Shown: piece after piece, positions 8,600-17,363 of the stretch
How the letters are laid out: each line of letters opens with the position of its first letter
How positions within the stretch are numbered: position 1 is the stretch's first letter
Source: an uncultured Actinomycetes bacterium
GTDB lineage: Bacteria; Actinomycetota; Actinomycetes; Mycobacteriales; Nakamurellaceae
Assembly: GCA_937926105.1 (NCBI GenBank)
Contig: CALANS010000050.1
Coordinates: forward strand, 124,001-188,000
Direction: 5' to 3'
Length of the DNA stretch: 64,000 nt
The notes under the pieces: model-generated
The model's database searches: none
Seen by the model: the letters and a program-made list of their open reading frames with translations, nothing else
Told to the model about the DNA's origin: nothing
Program-made: the position numbers and the translations under genes

Positions 8600-9663
8600 C
8601 GCTGGCCGCGGCATTCGGCTGGCTCCTGGGCTGCCTGGCGACACTGTGCATCCTGGTGGCGACGTGCACCGGCGGGTGGCGGCTGCTGCGCCGGCACCGC
8701 GAACGTCGCGCCGCCCGGGCCCTCGACCCCTTGCGGCCCAGCGCTTACCAACTCGTCATCGGTGACCCCGCGGAGGTCTCCCAGGCACTGCGCAAGCTGG
8801 AAACGGTCGACGGTGCCGCCTGGCCGCCGCTGCAGGATCTGCTGGTGGGGCTCTTCGCCCGGGTGAGCGGGGAGGGACTGGCACCGGTGCGTCGCCTACT
8901 GGCCGACCGGAACGTGCTGCAGGACGCGCGCCGCGACCTGACCGCATGCTCCGCGGTCCGCCGGGGTCGGGCCGCTCACCTGTTGGGGCTGGTCGGCGAC
9001 AGTTCCGCCCTGCCGGACATCGAACGTCTGGTGAGCGACCGAGACCCGGAAATCCGGGTCGTCGCGTGCCGCGCACTGGGCCGCCTGGGGCACGCGCGGG
9101 CGGCACGGACCATGCTGACGGCGCTCGCCGGTCCGCGCTCCGTGCCTGCCGGGGTCGTCGCCGACGCCCTGCTGGGTCTGGGACCCGACGTGCAGGACGC
9201 GCTTCGCGACGCGCTCGCCCTGCCCGATGCGACCGCCCGGGGCGTCGCCGCCGACGTCGCAGGGCTACGGGGGTTCGTCTCCCTGGGGCCGGCCCTGCGC
9301 GAGATCCTCGCCGCGGACGGCGATCCCGACGTCCGCGCCCGCGCCGCCAGTGCGCTGGGCCGGCTCGGAGCACCCGCGGCACTGCCGCACCTGGCCCGGG
9401 CCACGCTCCCCGACCAGCCATCCGGAGTCCGGCGGGCAGCGGCCGAAGCGCTCGGTGCGCTCGTCGAGCCCGCCGCCACCGAGCATCTGCGGGCGCTGCT
9501 CGACGCGCCCGCGATGCTGGCCGACACCGCGGCGCGTGCCCTGGTGCGGCTCGGCCCGCCCGGGCTGGCGGCGCTGCAGGCGGCAGCGCGCCCAGGCGAG
9601 CCATCGGCCGCCGCCGGCGCGCTGGCGGTCGCCTCGCTCCGCGGAGCGGCGTGGTCGCGGTGA
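8596..9663 (+). CDS. Membrane-anchored HEAT-repeat protein
   Basis: A 355-residue protein with one N-terminal transmembrane helix (AFGWLLGCLATLCILVATC, about residues 6-24), then a basic stretch and an alpha-helical solenoid. Repeats of the form VRxxAAxALGxLG recur (EIRVVACRALGRLGH, DVRARAASALGRLGA, GVRRAAAEALGAL), typical of HEAT/PBS-lyase repeats. Such solenoids are protein scaffolds. It overlaps the receiver gene before it and the glycosyltransferase gene after it, so it is likely an adaptor linking the receiver to the membrane glycosyltransferase. That role is inference. Confidence 0.9.
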   Translation: MTLAAAFGWLLGCLATLCILVATCTGGWRLLRRHRERRAARALDPLRPSAYQLVIGDPAEVSQALRKLETVDGAAWPPLQDLLVGLFARVSGEGLAPVRRLLADRNVLQDARRDLTACSAVRRGRAAHLLGLVGDSSALPDIERLVSDRDPEIRVVACRALGRLGHARAARTMLTALAGPRSVPAGVVADALLGLGPDVQDALRDALALPDATARGVAADVAGLRGFVSLGPALREILAADGDPDVRARAASALGRLGAPAALPHLARATLPDQPSGVRRAAAEALGALVEPAATEHLRALLDAPAMLADTAARALVRLGPPGLAALQAAARPGEPSAAAGALAVASLRGAAWSR

Positions 9664-11096
9664 TCGGGCTCCGGGATACGCTATCTGCGATCTTCGACGC
9701 GCTGCGACTGCCGGTACTGGCGTACTTCGTCGCGATCAACACCGGCTATCTGATCATCATCTGCCTCGCCGGGCTCGAGTTTCGACGGCACCTGCGTCGG
9801 CAGGCATTCGCCGGGAGCGAGCAGGCACTCAGCAGCCCGCTGACCCCCGGCGCATCGATCATCGTGCCCGCCTACAACGAGCAGGCCGGGATCACCGTCG
9901 CGGTCAAGGCGATGCTCGCGTTGCGCTATCCGACACACGAGGTGGTCGTGGTCGACGACGGCTCGACCGACGAGACCTACCGCCGGTTGTGCGACGAGTT
10001 CGACCTCGTCGAGATCCCGCGCGTCATCCCGCAGGAGATACCCGTTCGCGCCACGGTGATCTCGGTCGCGGTGCCGCGTGACGGCCGCACGCCCCTAGTG
10101 GTGATCCGCAAGACCAACAGCGGGCGCTCGGAAGCCATCAACGTCGGGATCAACGCCGCTCGGATGCCGTTGGTGGCGATGGTCGACGCGGACTCGATCC
10201 TGGATCCGGACGCCCTGCTGGTGGTCTCTAAGCCGTTCCTGGACGATCCGCTGCGCACCATCGCCACCGGCGGCGTGATCCGGGCCGCCAACGGTTGTCG
10301 CGTCGTCGCCGGCCGGGTCACCGACGTTCGCATGCCGCGCGGATGGACCGCTCGCATCCAGGTGATCGAGTACCTGCGCGCGTTCCTGCTCGGCCGCACC
10401 GGATGGTCCCGGTTGCGCTCGCTGATCCTGATCTCCGGTGCCTTCGGCCTGTTCCGGCGGGACGTGGTGGTGGCGGCCGGCGGGCTGGATCCGGATTGCA
10501 TCGGCGAGGACTTCGAACTGGTGATGCGCATCCACCGGGCCATGCGCCGGCGGCGGCGCGCGTACCGGGTGGTGTTCGTCGCGGAACCGGTTTCCTGGAC
10601 CGAGGTCCCGTCGACGCTGGCGGTGCTGGCGCGGCAGCGGCGCCGCTGGCACCGCGGGCTGTGGGAGGTGCTGTGGAAGTACCGGGGAATGACAGGCAAT
10701 CCCCGCTATGGACGCATCGGGCTGTTCGCGCTGCCCTACTACTGGCTGTTCGAACTGCTGGCGCCGGTGCTTGAGCTGGCTGGTCTGGTGCTGATCCCGC
10801 TGGGGCTGATCAGCGGACTGGTCAACGTCCGCTACGCCATTTCGTTCGTGCTGGTCGCCTATGTGTACGCCATCCTGGTCGCGCTGGTCGCGCTGTGCAT
10901 CGAGGAGTTCTCCTTCCACCGCTACCACCGGTGGCGGGATCTGGGCGTGGCGTTGCTGGCCTGCGTGGCGGAGAACTTCGGCTACCGGCAGCTGACGGCC
11001 TGGTGGCGGGTGCAGGGCCTGGCGGCCGCACTGGCCAGGCGCAAGCAGGTCTGGGGAACCATGACCCGCGAGGGCTTCGATACGGGAGACGCCTGA
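9660..11096 (+). CDS. Processive family 2 membrane glycosyltransferase
   Basis: A 478-residue enzyme, start GTG 9660 overlapping the previous stop (GTGA). It has an N-terminal transmembrane helix, then a GT2 catalytic domain: SIIVPAYNEQ (about residue 66), VVDDGST (98), VDADS (176), GEDFEL (281) and the QRRRW motif of processive synthases (about 325). Three to four C-terminal membrane helices follow (LFELLAPVLELAGLVL onward). This is the architecture of PgaC/IcaA, hyaluronan and cellulose synthase relatives, so it should polymerise and extrude a polysaccharide from a nucleotide sugar. Sugar and product are unknown. No PgaA/B-like partners are nearby. Confidence 0.93.
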   Translation: MIGLRDTLSAIFDALRLPVLAYFVAINTGYLIIICLAGLEFRRHLRRQAFAGSEQALSSPLTPGASIIVPAYNEQAGITVAVKAMLALRYPTHEVVVVDDGSTDETYRRLCDEFDLVEIPRVIPQEIPVRATVISVAVPRDGRTPLVVIRKTNSGRSEAINVGINAARMPLVAMVDADSILDPDALLVVSKPFLDDPLRTIATGGVIRAANGCRVVAGRVTDVRMPRGWTARIQVIEYLRAFLLGRTGWSRLRSLILISGAFGLFRRDVVVAAGGLDPDCIGEDFELVMRIHRAMRRRRRAYRVVFVAEPVSWTEVPSTLAVLARQRRRWHRGLWEVLWKYRGMTGNPRYGRIGLFALPYYWLFELLAPVLELAGLVLIPLGLISGLVNVRYAISFVLVAYVYAILVALVALCIEEFSFHRYHRWRDLGVALLACVAENFGYRQLTAWWRVQGLAAALARRKQVWGTMTREGFDTGDA

Positions 11097-11097
11097 G

Positions 11098-13332
11098 ATG
11101 GCCGGCACCACGGCCGGGCAGCGGCGTCGTGCGGCGGATCCGGCCGGCCCGAGCGCGGGCGTGCCGGGGCCGGGCGTGCCGGGGCCGGGCGTGCCGGGGC
11201 CGGGCGTGCCGGATGAGGAGCCGGCCGCACCGCCTCGCGCGGCGAGCCGCCCACGGTCATGGCTGCTGCTTGGATCCAGGGACACGCTCGGCCGGCGGGT
11301 GCGCCGACTGGTCGGCGCGATGCTGGCGCTCATCGTCCTGGTAGGCGTGGTCGCGGTATCGGCCCTGCTCGATGCGACGTCCGACCTCGGTGAGTTGACC
11401 AACGGGTACGGGCCGGCTGCGAATGCCAATGACGCGGCGTTGACCCACATGGTCGACGCCGAGACGGGGGTGCGCGGCTTCCTGCTCACCGGTCAGGAGG
11501 CGTATCTGGAGCCGTACCAGCACGGGGCGCCGCGCGTGCTGGACAGCCTCGACGATCTCCGCGGCGCGCTGGCGTCGGTCGGCGATCATTCGCTGGATGC
11601 GCAGATCGCCGAGCAGCGGTCCATCGCGGGGCGGTGGCTCGCCGAGGTAGCAGCCCCCACGATGGCCGGACGGCAACCAACCGAACAGCTGCAGGCCACG
11701 GGCAAGGCCCTGATGGACCGGTTCCGGCTGGTGAACGCCGCGGTCGGCACCGCGTTGACCGCGACTCGCAATCAGATGCGAACGGCCGCGACCGAACGCA
11801 GCACCGTCGCGCTGATCGTTATCGCCAGCTCGGCCGCGGCAGCGCTGCTCATCGGTGCGGGGTACGGGCTACGGATGTCACGCCGCCTGGTGCACCCGCT
11901 GACGGGTCTGGCACGCGCCGCCGAGCGGTGGACCGCCGGCGACCTGGACCTTCGCGCCGACGAGCGGGACGGACCGCTTGAGGTTCGGGCGATCGCGCAC
12001 GCCTCCAACCGCGGCATCGATGCGATGTTGACCGCCCAGCAGGCCTCCCGGGCCGCGGCCGCCATGCGCGAGCGTGTCCGGCCGCTGACCGCGGCACTGC
12101 GGGTCGGGCTCGACCCGCGCACCATGAGCCAGACCCTGGTGATCGGGTTGGGCGCCGCCTACCAAGTGGACCGGGTGTGGCTTCGCACCTTCGACGACAA
12201 TCGAGTGCCCAACTTCGCCCTGCAGTGGCACGCCCGCGCGATGGCTCCGCTGCCGGACCCCGACGACGCCGAGGACACCGCGCTGCGGGCGCTGGCCAAT
12301 GCGCTGTGGTTCGGCGACGGGCTGCTCGCCGTCGACGATCACCGCACGATGCGCGAGAAGCGACCCTGGAGCGCAGTGCTGGCCTCGGCACGCTTCGCGC
12401 AGGCTCGCTCGTCGGTCCTGGTGGCGATCGGCGAGGGCTCGTCGGCCATGGGCCTTTTGACGTTGTCGCACTGTACGGCGCCGCACGCGTGGACCAATAC
12501 CGAGCTGGGCCTGATCCGAAACGTCGGCGCGGAACTCGCGCAAAGCCTGGTGCAGAGCACCATCCTCAGCCGTCAGCACGAGGTGATCGCCCAACTGCGC
12601 GCCCTCGACGAGACGAAAAGCGCCCTGGTGTCGACGGTCTCGCACGAGCTGCGGACCCCGCTGACGTCGATCAGCGGATACCTCGAAATGGTGCTGGACG
12701 GTGACGGCGGCCCGCTTCCGGGTCGAGCGCGAGACATGCTTTCGGTGGTCGACCGCAACACCCGGCGGCTACGCGCCCTTATCGAAAACCTGCTGACCGA
12801 ATCCCGGATCGAGGCCGGCCGGATGCGCGCCACCCTCACCCGGGTCGACATCCACGACGCCCTGTCCACCGTGATGGCGTCGCTGGCGCCGGTGGCCGAG
12901 GCCGGCGGGGTCGCGCTGAGCCTGCAGCCGCACAGCCGGGGATCCCTGATGGTCGACGGCGACCTCGGGCAGCTCGAACAGGTGGTCAGCAACCTGGTGG
13001 CGAACGCGATCAAGTTCACGCCGGCGGGCGGGACGGTCACCGTCGGCACCGGCATCGACCCGGACCATGCCGACAACGCCACCATCACGATCACCGACAC
13101 CGGGATCGGAATCCCAAACACCGAGGTGGAGCATCTGTTCGACCGCTTCTTCCGCGCGTCGAACGCGGTCCAGGCGGAGATTCCCGGCACCGGCCTGGGG
13201 CTGTCCATCGTCCGCGAGATCATCCAGGCGCACCGAGGATCGATCGATGTGCACTCCACGCTCGGCGACGGCACCACCTTCGTCATCCGGCTTCCCGCCG
13301 TCTCGCCCGCCGGATCCGCTGCTCGACCATAG
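11098..13332 (+). CDS. CHASE3-HAMP-GAF sensor histidine kinase
   Basis: A 744-residue kinase. After a Pro/Gly/Val-rich N-terminus comes a transmembrane helix (about residues 72-92), an extracellular CHASE3 domain (about 95-235, HMVDAETGVRGFLLTGQEAYLEPY is diagnostic), a second helix (about 240-260), HAMP, a GAF-like domain (about 330-470), HisKA with VSHELRTPLTS (His about 515) and HATPase (NLVANAIKFTP, ITDTGIGI, GTGLGLSIV). It starts one base after the glycosyltransferase stop, so it closes the receiver-HEAT-GT2 operon and is the likely donor for that receiver. The ligand is unknown. Confidence 0.95.
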   Translation: MAGTTAGQRRRAADPAGPSAGVPGPGVPGPGVPGPGVPDEEPAAPPRAASRPRSWLLLGSRDTLGRRVRRLVGAMLALIVLVGVVAVSALLDATSDLGELTNGYGPAANANDAALTHMVDAETGVRGFLLTGQEAYLEPYQHGAPRVLDSLDDLRGALASVGDHSLDAQIAEQRSIAGRWLAEVAAPTMAGRQPTEQLQATGKALMDRFRLVNAAVGTALTATRNQMRTAATERSTVALIVIASSAAAALLIGAGYGLRMSRRLVHPLTGLARAAERWTAGDLDLRADERDGPLEVRAIAHASNRGIDAMLTAQQASRAAAAMRERVRPLTAALRVGLDPRTMSQTLVIGLGAAYQVDRVWLRTFDDNRVPNFALQWHARAMAPLPDPDDAEDTALRALANALWFGDGLLAVDDHRTMREKRPWSAVLASARFAQARSSVLVAIGEGSSAMGLLTLSHCTAPHAWTNTELGLIRNVGAELAQSLVQSTILSRQHEVIAQLRALDETKSALVSTVSHELRTPLTSISGYLEMVLDGDGGPLPGRARDMLSVVDRNTRRLRALIENLLTESRIEAGRMRATLTRVDIHDALSTVMASLAPVAEAGGVALSLQPHSRGSLMVDGDLGQLEQVVSNLVANAIKFTPAGGTVTVGTGIDPDHADNATITITDTGIGIPNTEVEHLFDRFFRASNAVQAEIPGTGLGLSIVREIIQAHRGSIDVHSTLGDGTTFVIRLPAVSPAGSAARP
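11158..11212 (+). repeat. 15-bp tandem repeat in the kinase N-terminus
   Basis: The unit GGCGTGCCGGGGCCG occurs three times in full (11158-11202) plus a partial copy, encoding repeated GVPGP. The length is a multiple of three, so copy-number change would alter the cytoplasmic N-terminal linker without a frameshift. Confidence 0.85.
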
Positions 13333-13358
13333 CCGGTCGATCGGCGCGGTGCCCGGGA

Positions 13359-13964
13359 CTAGATCCAGCCGCGGTCGGTGGCGATGCGCACCGCATCGGC
13401 GCGGGTTCGGGCCCCAGTCTTACCGATGACGGCGGACAGGTAGTTGCGCACCGTGCCCTCGGAGAGGTACAGCCGGCGGGCAATATCCGCGACGGTCGAC
13501 CCGTCGGCGGCGGCGTTCAGCACATCGCACTCCCGCGCGGTCAGCGGGGAATCGCCCACCGCGAGGGTCTCCACGGCCAGCGCCGGATCCACCACCCGCA
13601 GGCCCGCGTGCACCCGGCGGATGGCGTCGATCAACTGTTCCGGCGGGGCGTCCTTGACGCAGAATCCCGACGCTCCGGCCTCCAGGGCGCGTCGCAGGTA
13701 GCCGGGTCGCCCGAAGGTGGTCAACATCAGCACCCGGCAGTCCGGCACCCGCTCGCGCAGCGCAGCCGCCGCGGCCAGCCCGTCCAGCCCCGGCATCTGC
13801 ACGTCCAGCAGCGCCACATCCGGTGACGAGTCGACCGCGGCGGGCACCACCTCGTCGCCGCGGCCCACCTGCGCGACCACCTGCAGGTCGTCCTCGGTGC
13901 CCAGCAGCGCGGCCAGCGCACCGCGGATCAGGGCCTGATCGTCGGCCAACAGGATGCGGATCAT
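13359..13964 (-). CDS. NarL/LuxR-family response regulator
   Basis: A 201-residue two-domain regulator: a receiver (LLADDQALIRGALAALL, VALLDVQMPGLDGL, MLTTFG, CVKDAPPEQL) and a C-terminal LuxR helix-turn-helix (LTARECDVLNAAADGSTVADIARRLYLSEGTVRNYLSAVIGKTG, about residues 140-182). Its ATG overlaps the stop of the upstream kinase gene (ATGA). It is the partner of that kinase and should control the ABC exporter operon it belongs to. It is convergent with the large CHASE3 kinase gene. Confidence 0.95.
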   Translation of the reverse strand: MIRILLADDQALIRGALAALLGTEDDLQVVAQVGRGDEVVPAAVDSSPDVALLDVQMPGLDGLAAAAALRERVPDCRVLMLTTFGRPGYLRRALEAGASGFCVKDAPPEQLIDAIRRVHAGLRVVDPALAVETLAVGDSPLTARECDVLNAAADGSTVADIARRLYLSEGTVRNYLSAVIGKTGARTRADAVRIATDRGWI

Positions 13965-15391
13965 CGGGGCCGCCGTGCGACGGATCCGGACGGTCCGGCC
14001 GCCGCCGGGACCACGGCCAGCACGCGGAAGCCCCTCTCGGCCAGCGGACCTGCCGTCAGCGTGCCGCCCGCGGCGCGCATCCGCTCGCCCAGCCCCAGCA
14101 GGCCGCCGCTGCGCACCCCGTCGGCAGGTCGGGCCACGCCGGGAAGGTCGGCGCCGACCATCCGGGGCCGACCCGCGCGTGATCCGCTGCCGTCGTCGGT
14201 GATCTGCACGCTGGTGCGGGTCAGCTCGATGACACAGCGGCGGGCATCGGCGTGGCGCAGCACATTCGTCACCGCCTCGCGAACCACGAAACCGAACACC
14301 TCCCGGCCGGCCGGCTCCACGTCGTCCACCGCGGTGGGCAGGTCGGCGTGGATCCCGGCAGCCGTCAGTACCGACCTGGCCACCGCCAGCTCGCCGGCCA
14401 GCGACACGTCCCGGTAGCCAGCCGCGGTCGCCCGCACATCCGCCAGCGCTTCTCGCGCCAGCCGCTGCACGTCGTCGATCTCGGTCGCCGCACCCGTCGG
14501 ATCCGCTGCCGATCGATCGAGCAGCCGCCGCGCGAGCCCGGCCTTGACGGCAATCGCGGTCAGCGAGTGGCCCAGGATGTCGTGCAAATCGCGACCGATG
14601 CGCGCCCGCTCGGCGGCGACGGCGGCACGGGCCAGTTCGTCGCGGGTCTCGCGCAACTCGATGGTCAGGCGGATGTTCCCGGCGAACCCCGCCATCCACA
14701 ACGTCAGGGCGACCAGGGTCAGCGCGAGCTCCCACGGCAACGCGTCGCCCGCTGCGCCCGAGACCACCAGCATCGCGACGGCTAGTGTCACCGCGATCGC
14801 CACCGCCCAGGCCAGCGGGAACATCATGGCCGCGGCGACGCCGACATAGATCCACAGCCCGGTCACGCCGGTGCCACCGACGACGATCATCGGCACCGTG
14901 ATGGCGACCATCACGGCCAGCGAGCCGAGCTTGGTCCACGACCCGGCGGGCGTCTCGGTAAAGCCGCCGGCGACCCGAACGGGAAGCAGCATGTAGCAGA
15001 CGCCGAACACCACGGCCAGCGCCTCGAAGGCCACCACGGAGGCCGTCGAACCACCCGAGGTGGCCGCCTGCACCATGGCGATCACCAGGAAGCTCAGCCC
15101 CACCAACGACCCGGCGTACCAGCGCCGCCGCCCCGAGATCCGCCGCTTGCGCAGTTCCTCGGGCCCGGGCGCCACGACGAGCGGCGGGACGGCCGTGCGC
15201 TCCGCCGCGGCGGCGGCCGATCCTCCGAGGCCGGACGCCGCGGAGGCACCGAACAGATCGCGCCAACCGCCGCGCAACCCGGCCAGCCCGGCGCCCCGGC
15301 CCAGCGCCTGGTCACGCTGCCAGTCCGCGCCTTCGGCACGTTCCCGAGCCGGGGTGTGCTCCGGGGTTTCGTCACCGCTGGGCTGCGTCAC
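13961..15391 (-). CDS. DesK/NarX-type sensor histidine kinase
   Basis: A 476-residue kinase. An Ala/Gly-rich N-terminal segment of about 90 residues precedes five or six membrane helices (about residues 100-255). HisKA_3 dimerisation follows, with ERARIGRDLHDILGHSLTAIA (phospho-accepting His about 287), then HATPase motifs FVVREAVTNVLRHA and GLLGLGERM. The start is GTG 15391 (VTQPSGDE). It sits 89 bases after the ABC permease gene and is coupled to the NarL regulator. Such kinases often sense membrane state or the substrate of the adjacent exporter. The charged N-terminus is longer than usual. Confidence 0.92.
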   Translation of the reverse strand: MTQPSGDETPEHTPARERAEGADWQRDQALGRGAGLAGLRGGWRDLFGASAASGLGGSAAAAAERTAVPPLVVAPGPEELRKRRISGRRRWYAGSLVGLSFLVIAMVQAATSGGSTASVVAFEALAVVFGVCYMLLPVRVAGGFTETPAGSWTKLGSLAVMVAITVPMIVVGGTGVTGLWIYVGVAAAMMFPLAWAVAIAVTLAVAMLVVSGAAGDALPWELALTLVALTLWMAGFAGNIRLTIELRETRDELARAAVAAERARIGRDLHDILGHSLTAIAVKAGLARRLLDRSAADPTGAATEIDDVQRLAREALADVRATAAGYRDVSLAGELAVARSVLTAAGIHADLPTAVDDVEPAGREVFGFVVREAVTNVLRHADARRCVIELTRTSVQITDDGSGSRAGRPRMVGADLPGVARPADGVRSGGLLGLGERMRAAGGTLTAGPLAERGFRVLAVVPAAAGPSGSVARRPR

Positions 15392-15480
15392 CGTCCCATC
15401 CTCCCCCGACGGCCGCCGTCGCTGCCCGGGCCGTGCGGGGACCGGCGTCGCCGAATGCCGCACGGTCCCCGGCCCGGCCG

Positions 15481-16290
15481 TCACGCCTTGCGGCCGCTGC
15501 GCCGGTAGGCGGCCATCGCCAGCAGCCCCAGGCCGACCGCCCAGGCGGCAAGCACCAGCACCCCGGTCAGCGGGATCGCCTGATGGGCCAGCGGCTCGCG
15601 GGCGATCTCGGCGGCCCAGTACGACGGCAACGCCTTGGCCACATGCTGCAGCAGCGACGGAAACTGGCTGACCGGGAACCACAGTCCGCCCAGGATGGCC
15701 AGCGCCATGTAGGTGAGCATGGTCAACGGCTGCGCCGAATCGACGGTCGCCACGAAGCCGATCACCAGGCCCAGGACCCCGAACGGGATCAGCGAGAGCC
15801 ACAGCGCGAGACCGCATCCCAGCCACTGGGCGAACGTCAGGTGTGCGCTGCCGAACGCCACCCCGGCCAGGAACACGAGCACGATCGCCGGCAGCGCCAC
15901 CAGCATCGCCACGGCCGCCTTGGCGATCAGGTACCCGCGAGCGGACAGCGCTGACAGCCGCAGTTGCCGGTTCCAGCCGGTCTGCCGCTCGATGGCGATG
16001 CGGGCTCCGGCGTTGATGGTGGCTCCGATGCCGCCGTAGGCAGCCATGGACACCATCAGGTAGGCGCCGACGTTGATGCCGGCCTCGGTCTGATCGCCAT
16101 AGAGGTTGTTGAACAGCAGGTACATCACCACCGGTAGCGCGACGGTGAACAAGATGAATCGGGTGTTGCGGAACGTGGAGCGCGCCGTGATCAGCGTGTA
16201 GCTCAGCGCAATGCTCATGCCGGAGGTCCTCTTCTCGGGACGGGTGGTGGGGTCGGGTCGGGCGGCCGGCGCGGCGGCGAAGGTGCTCAT
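15481..16290 (-). CDS. ABC-2 type exporter permease
   Basis: A 269-residue integral membrane protein with six predicted helices, including RFILFTVALPVVMYLLF, VAMLVALPAIVLVFLAG and VLVLAAWAVGLGLLAM. The ABC-2 features are RQTGWNRQLRLSALSARGYLIAK and the LGGLWFPVSQFPSLLQ loop. Its ATG overlaps the ATPase stop by 4 bases, so the two form one transporter, most likely a drug, antimicrobial peptide or lipid exporter. An internal MSIALSYT (residue 25) is an alternative start. Confidence 0.93.
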   Translation of the reverse strand: MSTFAAAPAARPDPTTRPEKRTSGMSIALSYTLITARSTFRNTRFILFTVALPVVMYLLFNNLYGDQTEAGINVGAYLMVSMAAYGGIGATINAGARIAIERQTGWNRQLRLSALSARGYLIAKAAVAMLVALPAIVLVFLAGVAFGSAHLTFAQWLGCGLALWLSLIPFGVLGLVIGFVATVDSAQPLTMLTYMALAILGGLWFPVSQFPSLLQHVAKALPSYWAAEIAREPLAHQAIPLTGVLVLAAWAVGLGLLAMAAYRRSGRKA

Positions 16291-17237
16291 GCCGCCACCT
16301 GCGTCGCATTCGCGGTGAGTTCGAGGAATGCATCCTCCAGGTTGCCGGTGCGAATCTCGATGTCGTGGCTTGCCGGGAACGCGGCCAGCAGCGCGCGCAG
16401 CGCGCCGTCGGAGTCCGTGCAGCGCAGCACCATCCGCGGACCTTGCTGCTCCGCGGACGCCACCCCGGGCAGGTCTCGAAGTGCGGCGACGGTGGCGCCC
16501 GGTATGGCGGCGGTGATCGCCCGCCCGGCGACGGTCGCCTTGATCTGCGCGCCGGTGCCGTCGGCGACGATCCGGCCGCGGGCGAGCACCACCACGCGGT
16601 CGGCGAAGTCGTCGGCCTCCTCCAGGTAGTGGGTGGCGAACAGCACGGTCTTGCCGGCGGCGGTGGCTTCCCGCATGGAGGCCCAGAACGAGCGGCGCAA
16701 CTCGACGTCCATGGCAACCGTGGGCTCATCCAGCACCAGCAGGTCCGGGTCGGGCACGAGGGCCAGCGCATAGCGCACCCGCTGCGCCTGGCCGCCGGAG
16801 AGCTTGGTGGTCTTCTGCCCGGCGATCTCGCTGATGCCGGCGCGCTCGATCGCCTCGTCGACCGGCAGCGGATGGCGGTGCAGCGCCGCGAACATCGTCA
16901 CCAATTCCCGCACGGTGACGTCGGGCAGCAGCGCACCCGATTGCAGCATGGCGCCGACGCTGCCGGCCTGCACGGCGGTGACGGGGTCGGCACCGAACAC
17001 CGTCGCCGAGCCGGCATCGGGTGCGGTCAGGCCGAGCAGCATATCGATGGTGGTGGACTTGCCGGCTCCGTTCGGGCCGAGGAAGGCGACCACCTCCCCG
17101 GGGGCGATGGTCAGGTCGACGCCTCGGACGGCGTGCACCTGGCCGAAGCTCTTGTGCAGGCCGGTGAGCCGGACGGCGGCGCCGTCCCGGACGCTCGGCG
17201 CGGCGGGTGGGGTGGTTCTGGCAGCTGAAGTCGTCAT
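16287..17237 (-). CDS. ABC exporter ATP-binding protein
   Basis: A 316-residue ATPase with Walker A FLGPNGAGKSTTIDML, signature LSGGQAQRVRYALAL, Walker B LLVLDEPTVAMD and H-loop FATHYLEEAD. A C-terminal extension (about residues 230-316) is of the DrrA type. The start is MTTSAARTT at 17237. It is the first gene of a four-gene operon with permease, kinase and regulator, a layout common in actinobacteria for self-regulated exporters. Confidence 0.95.
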   Translation of the reverse strand: MTTSAARTTPPAAPSVRDGAAVRLTGLHKSFGQVHAVRGVDLTIAPGEVVAFLGPNGAGKSTTIDMLLGLTAPDAGSATVFGADPVTAVQAGSVGAMLQSGALLPDVTVRELVTMFAALHRHPLPVDEAIERAGISEIAGQKTTKLSGGQAQRVRYALALVPDPDLLVLDEPTVAMDVELRRSFWASMREATAAGKTVLFATHYLEEADDFADRVVVLARGRIVADGTGAQIKATVAGRAITAAIPGATVAALRDLPGVASAEQQGPRMVLRCTDSDGALRALLAAFPASHDIEIRTGNLEDAFLELTANATQVAA

Positions 17238-17296
17238 GCCCAGTAGCCTGCCGATCGGCGGCGAGCGCCGGCAGCGCCGGACGTCACCCGTTCGGC

Positions 17297-17310
17297 ATGA
17301 CATCCGTCAT
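17297..17310. promoter_or_regulatory. Dyad ATGAC-N4-GTCAT upstream of the ABC/two-component operon
   Basis: A perfect 5-bp inverted repeat separated by ATCC, 60 bases upstream of the ATPase start and 54 bases before the divergent peptidase gene. NarL-type regulators bind short dyads of this kind, so it is a candidate site for autoregulation by the operon's own regulator. No binding consensus is known to me for this family. Confidence 0.35.
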
Positions 17311-17363
17311 CAGGGTTCTCGGTTCGACCCCGGAGTGCGTGCGAGAGTTGTTACGGTGCGGGC

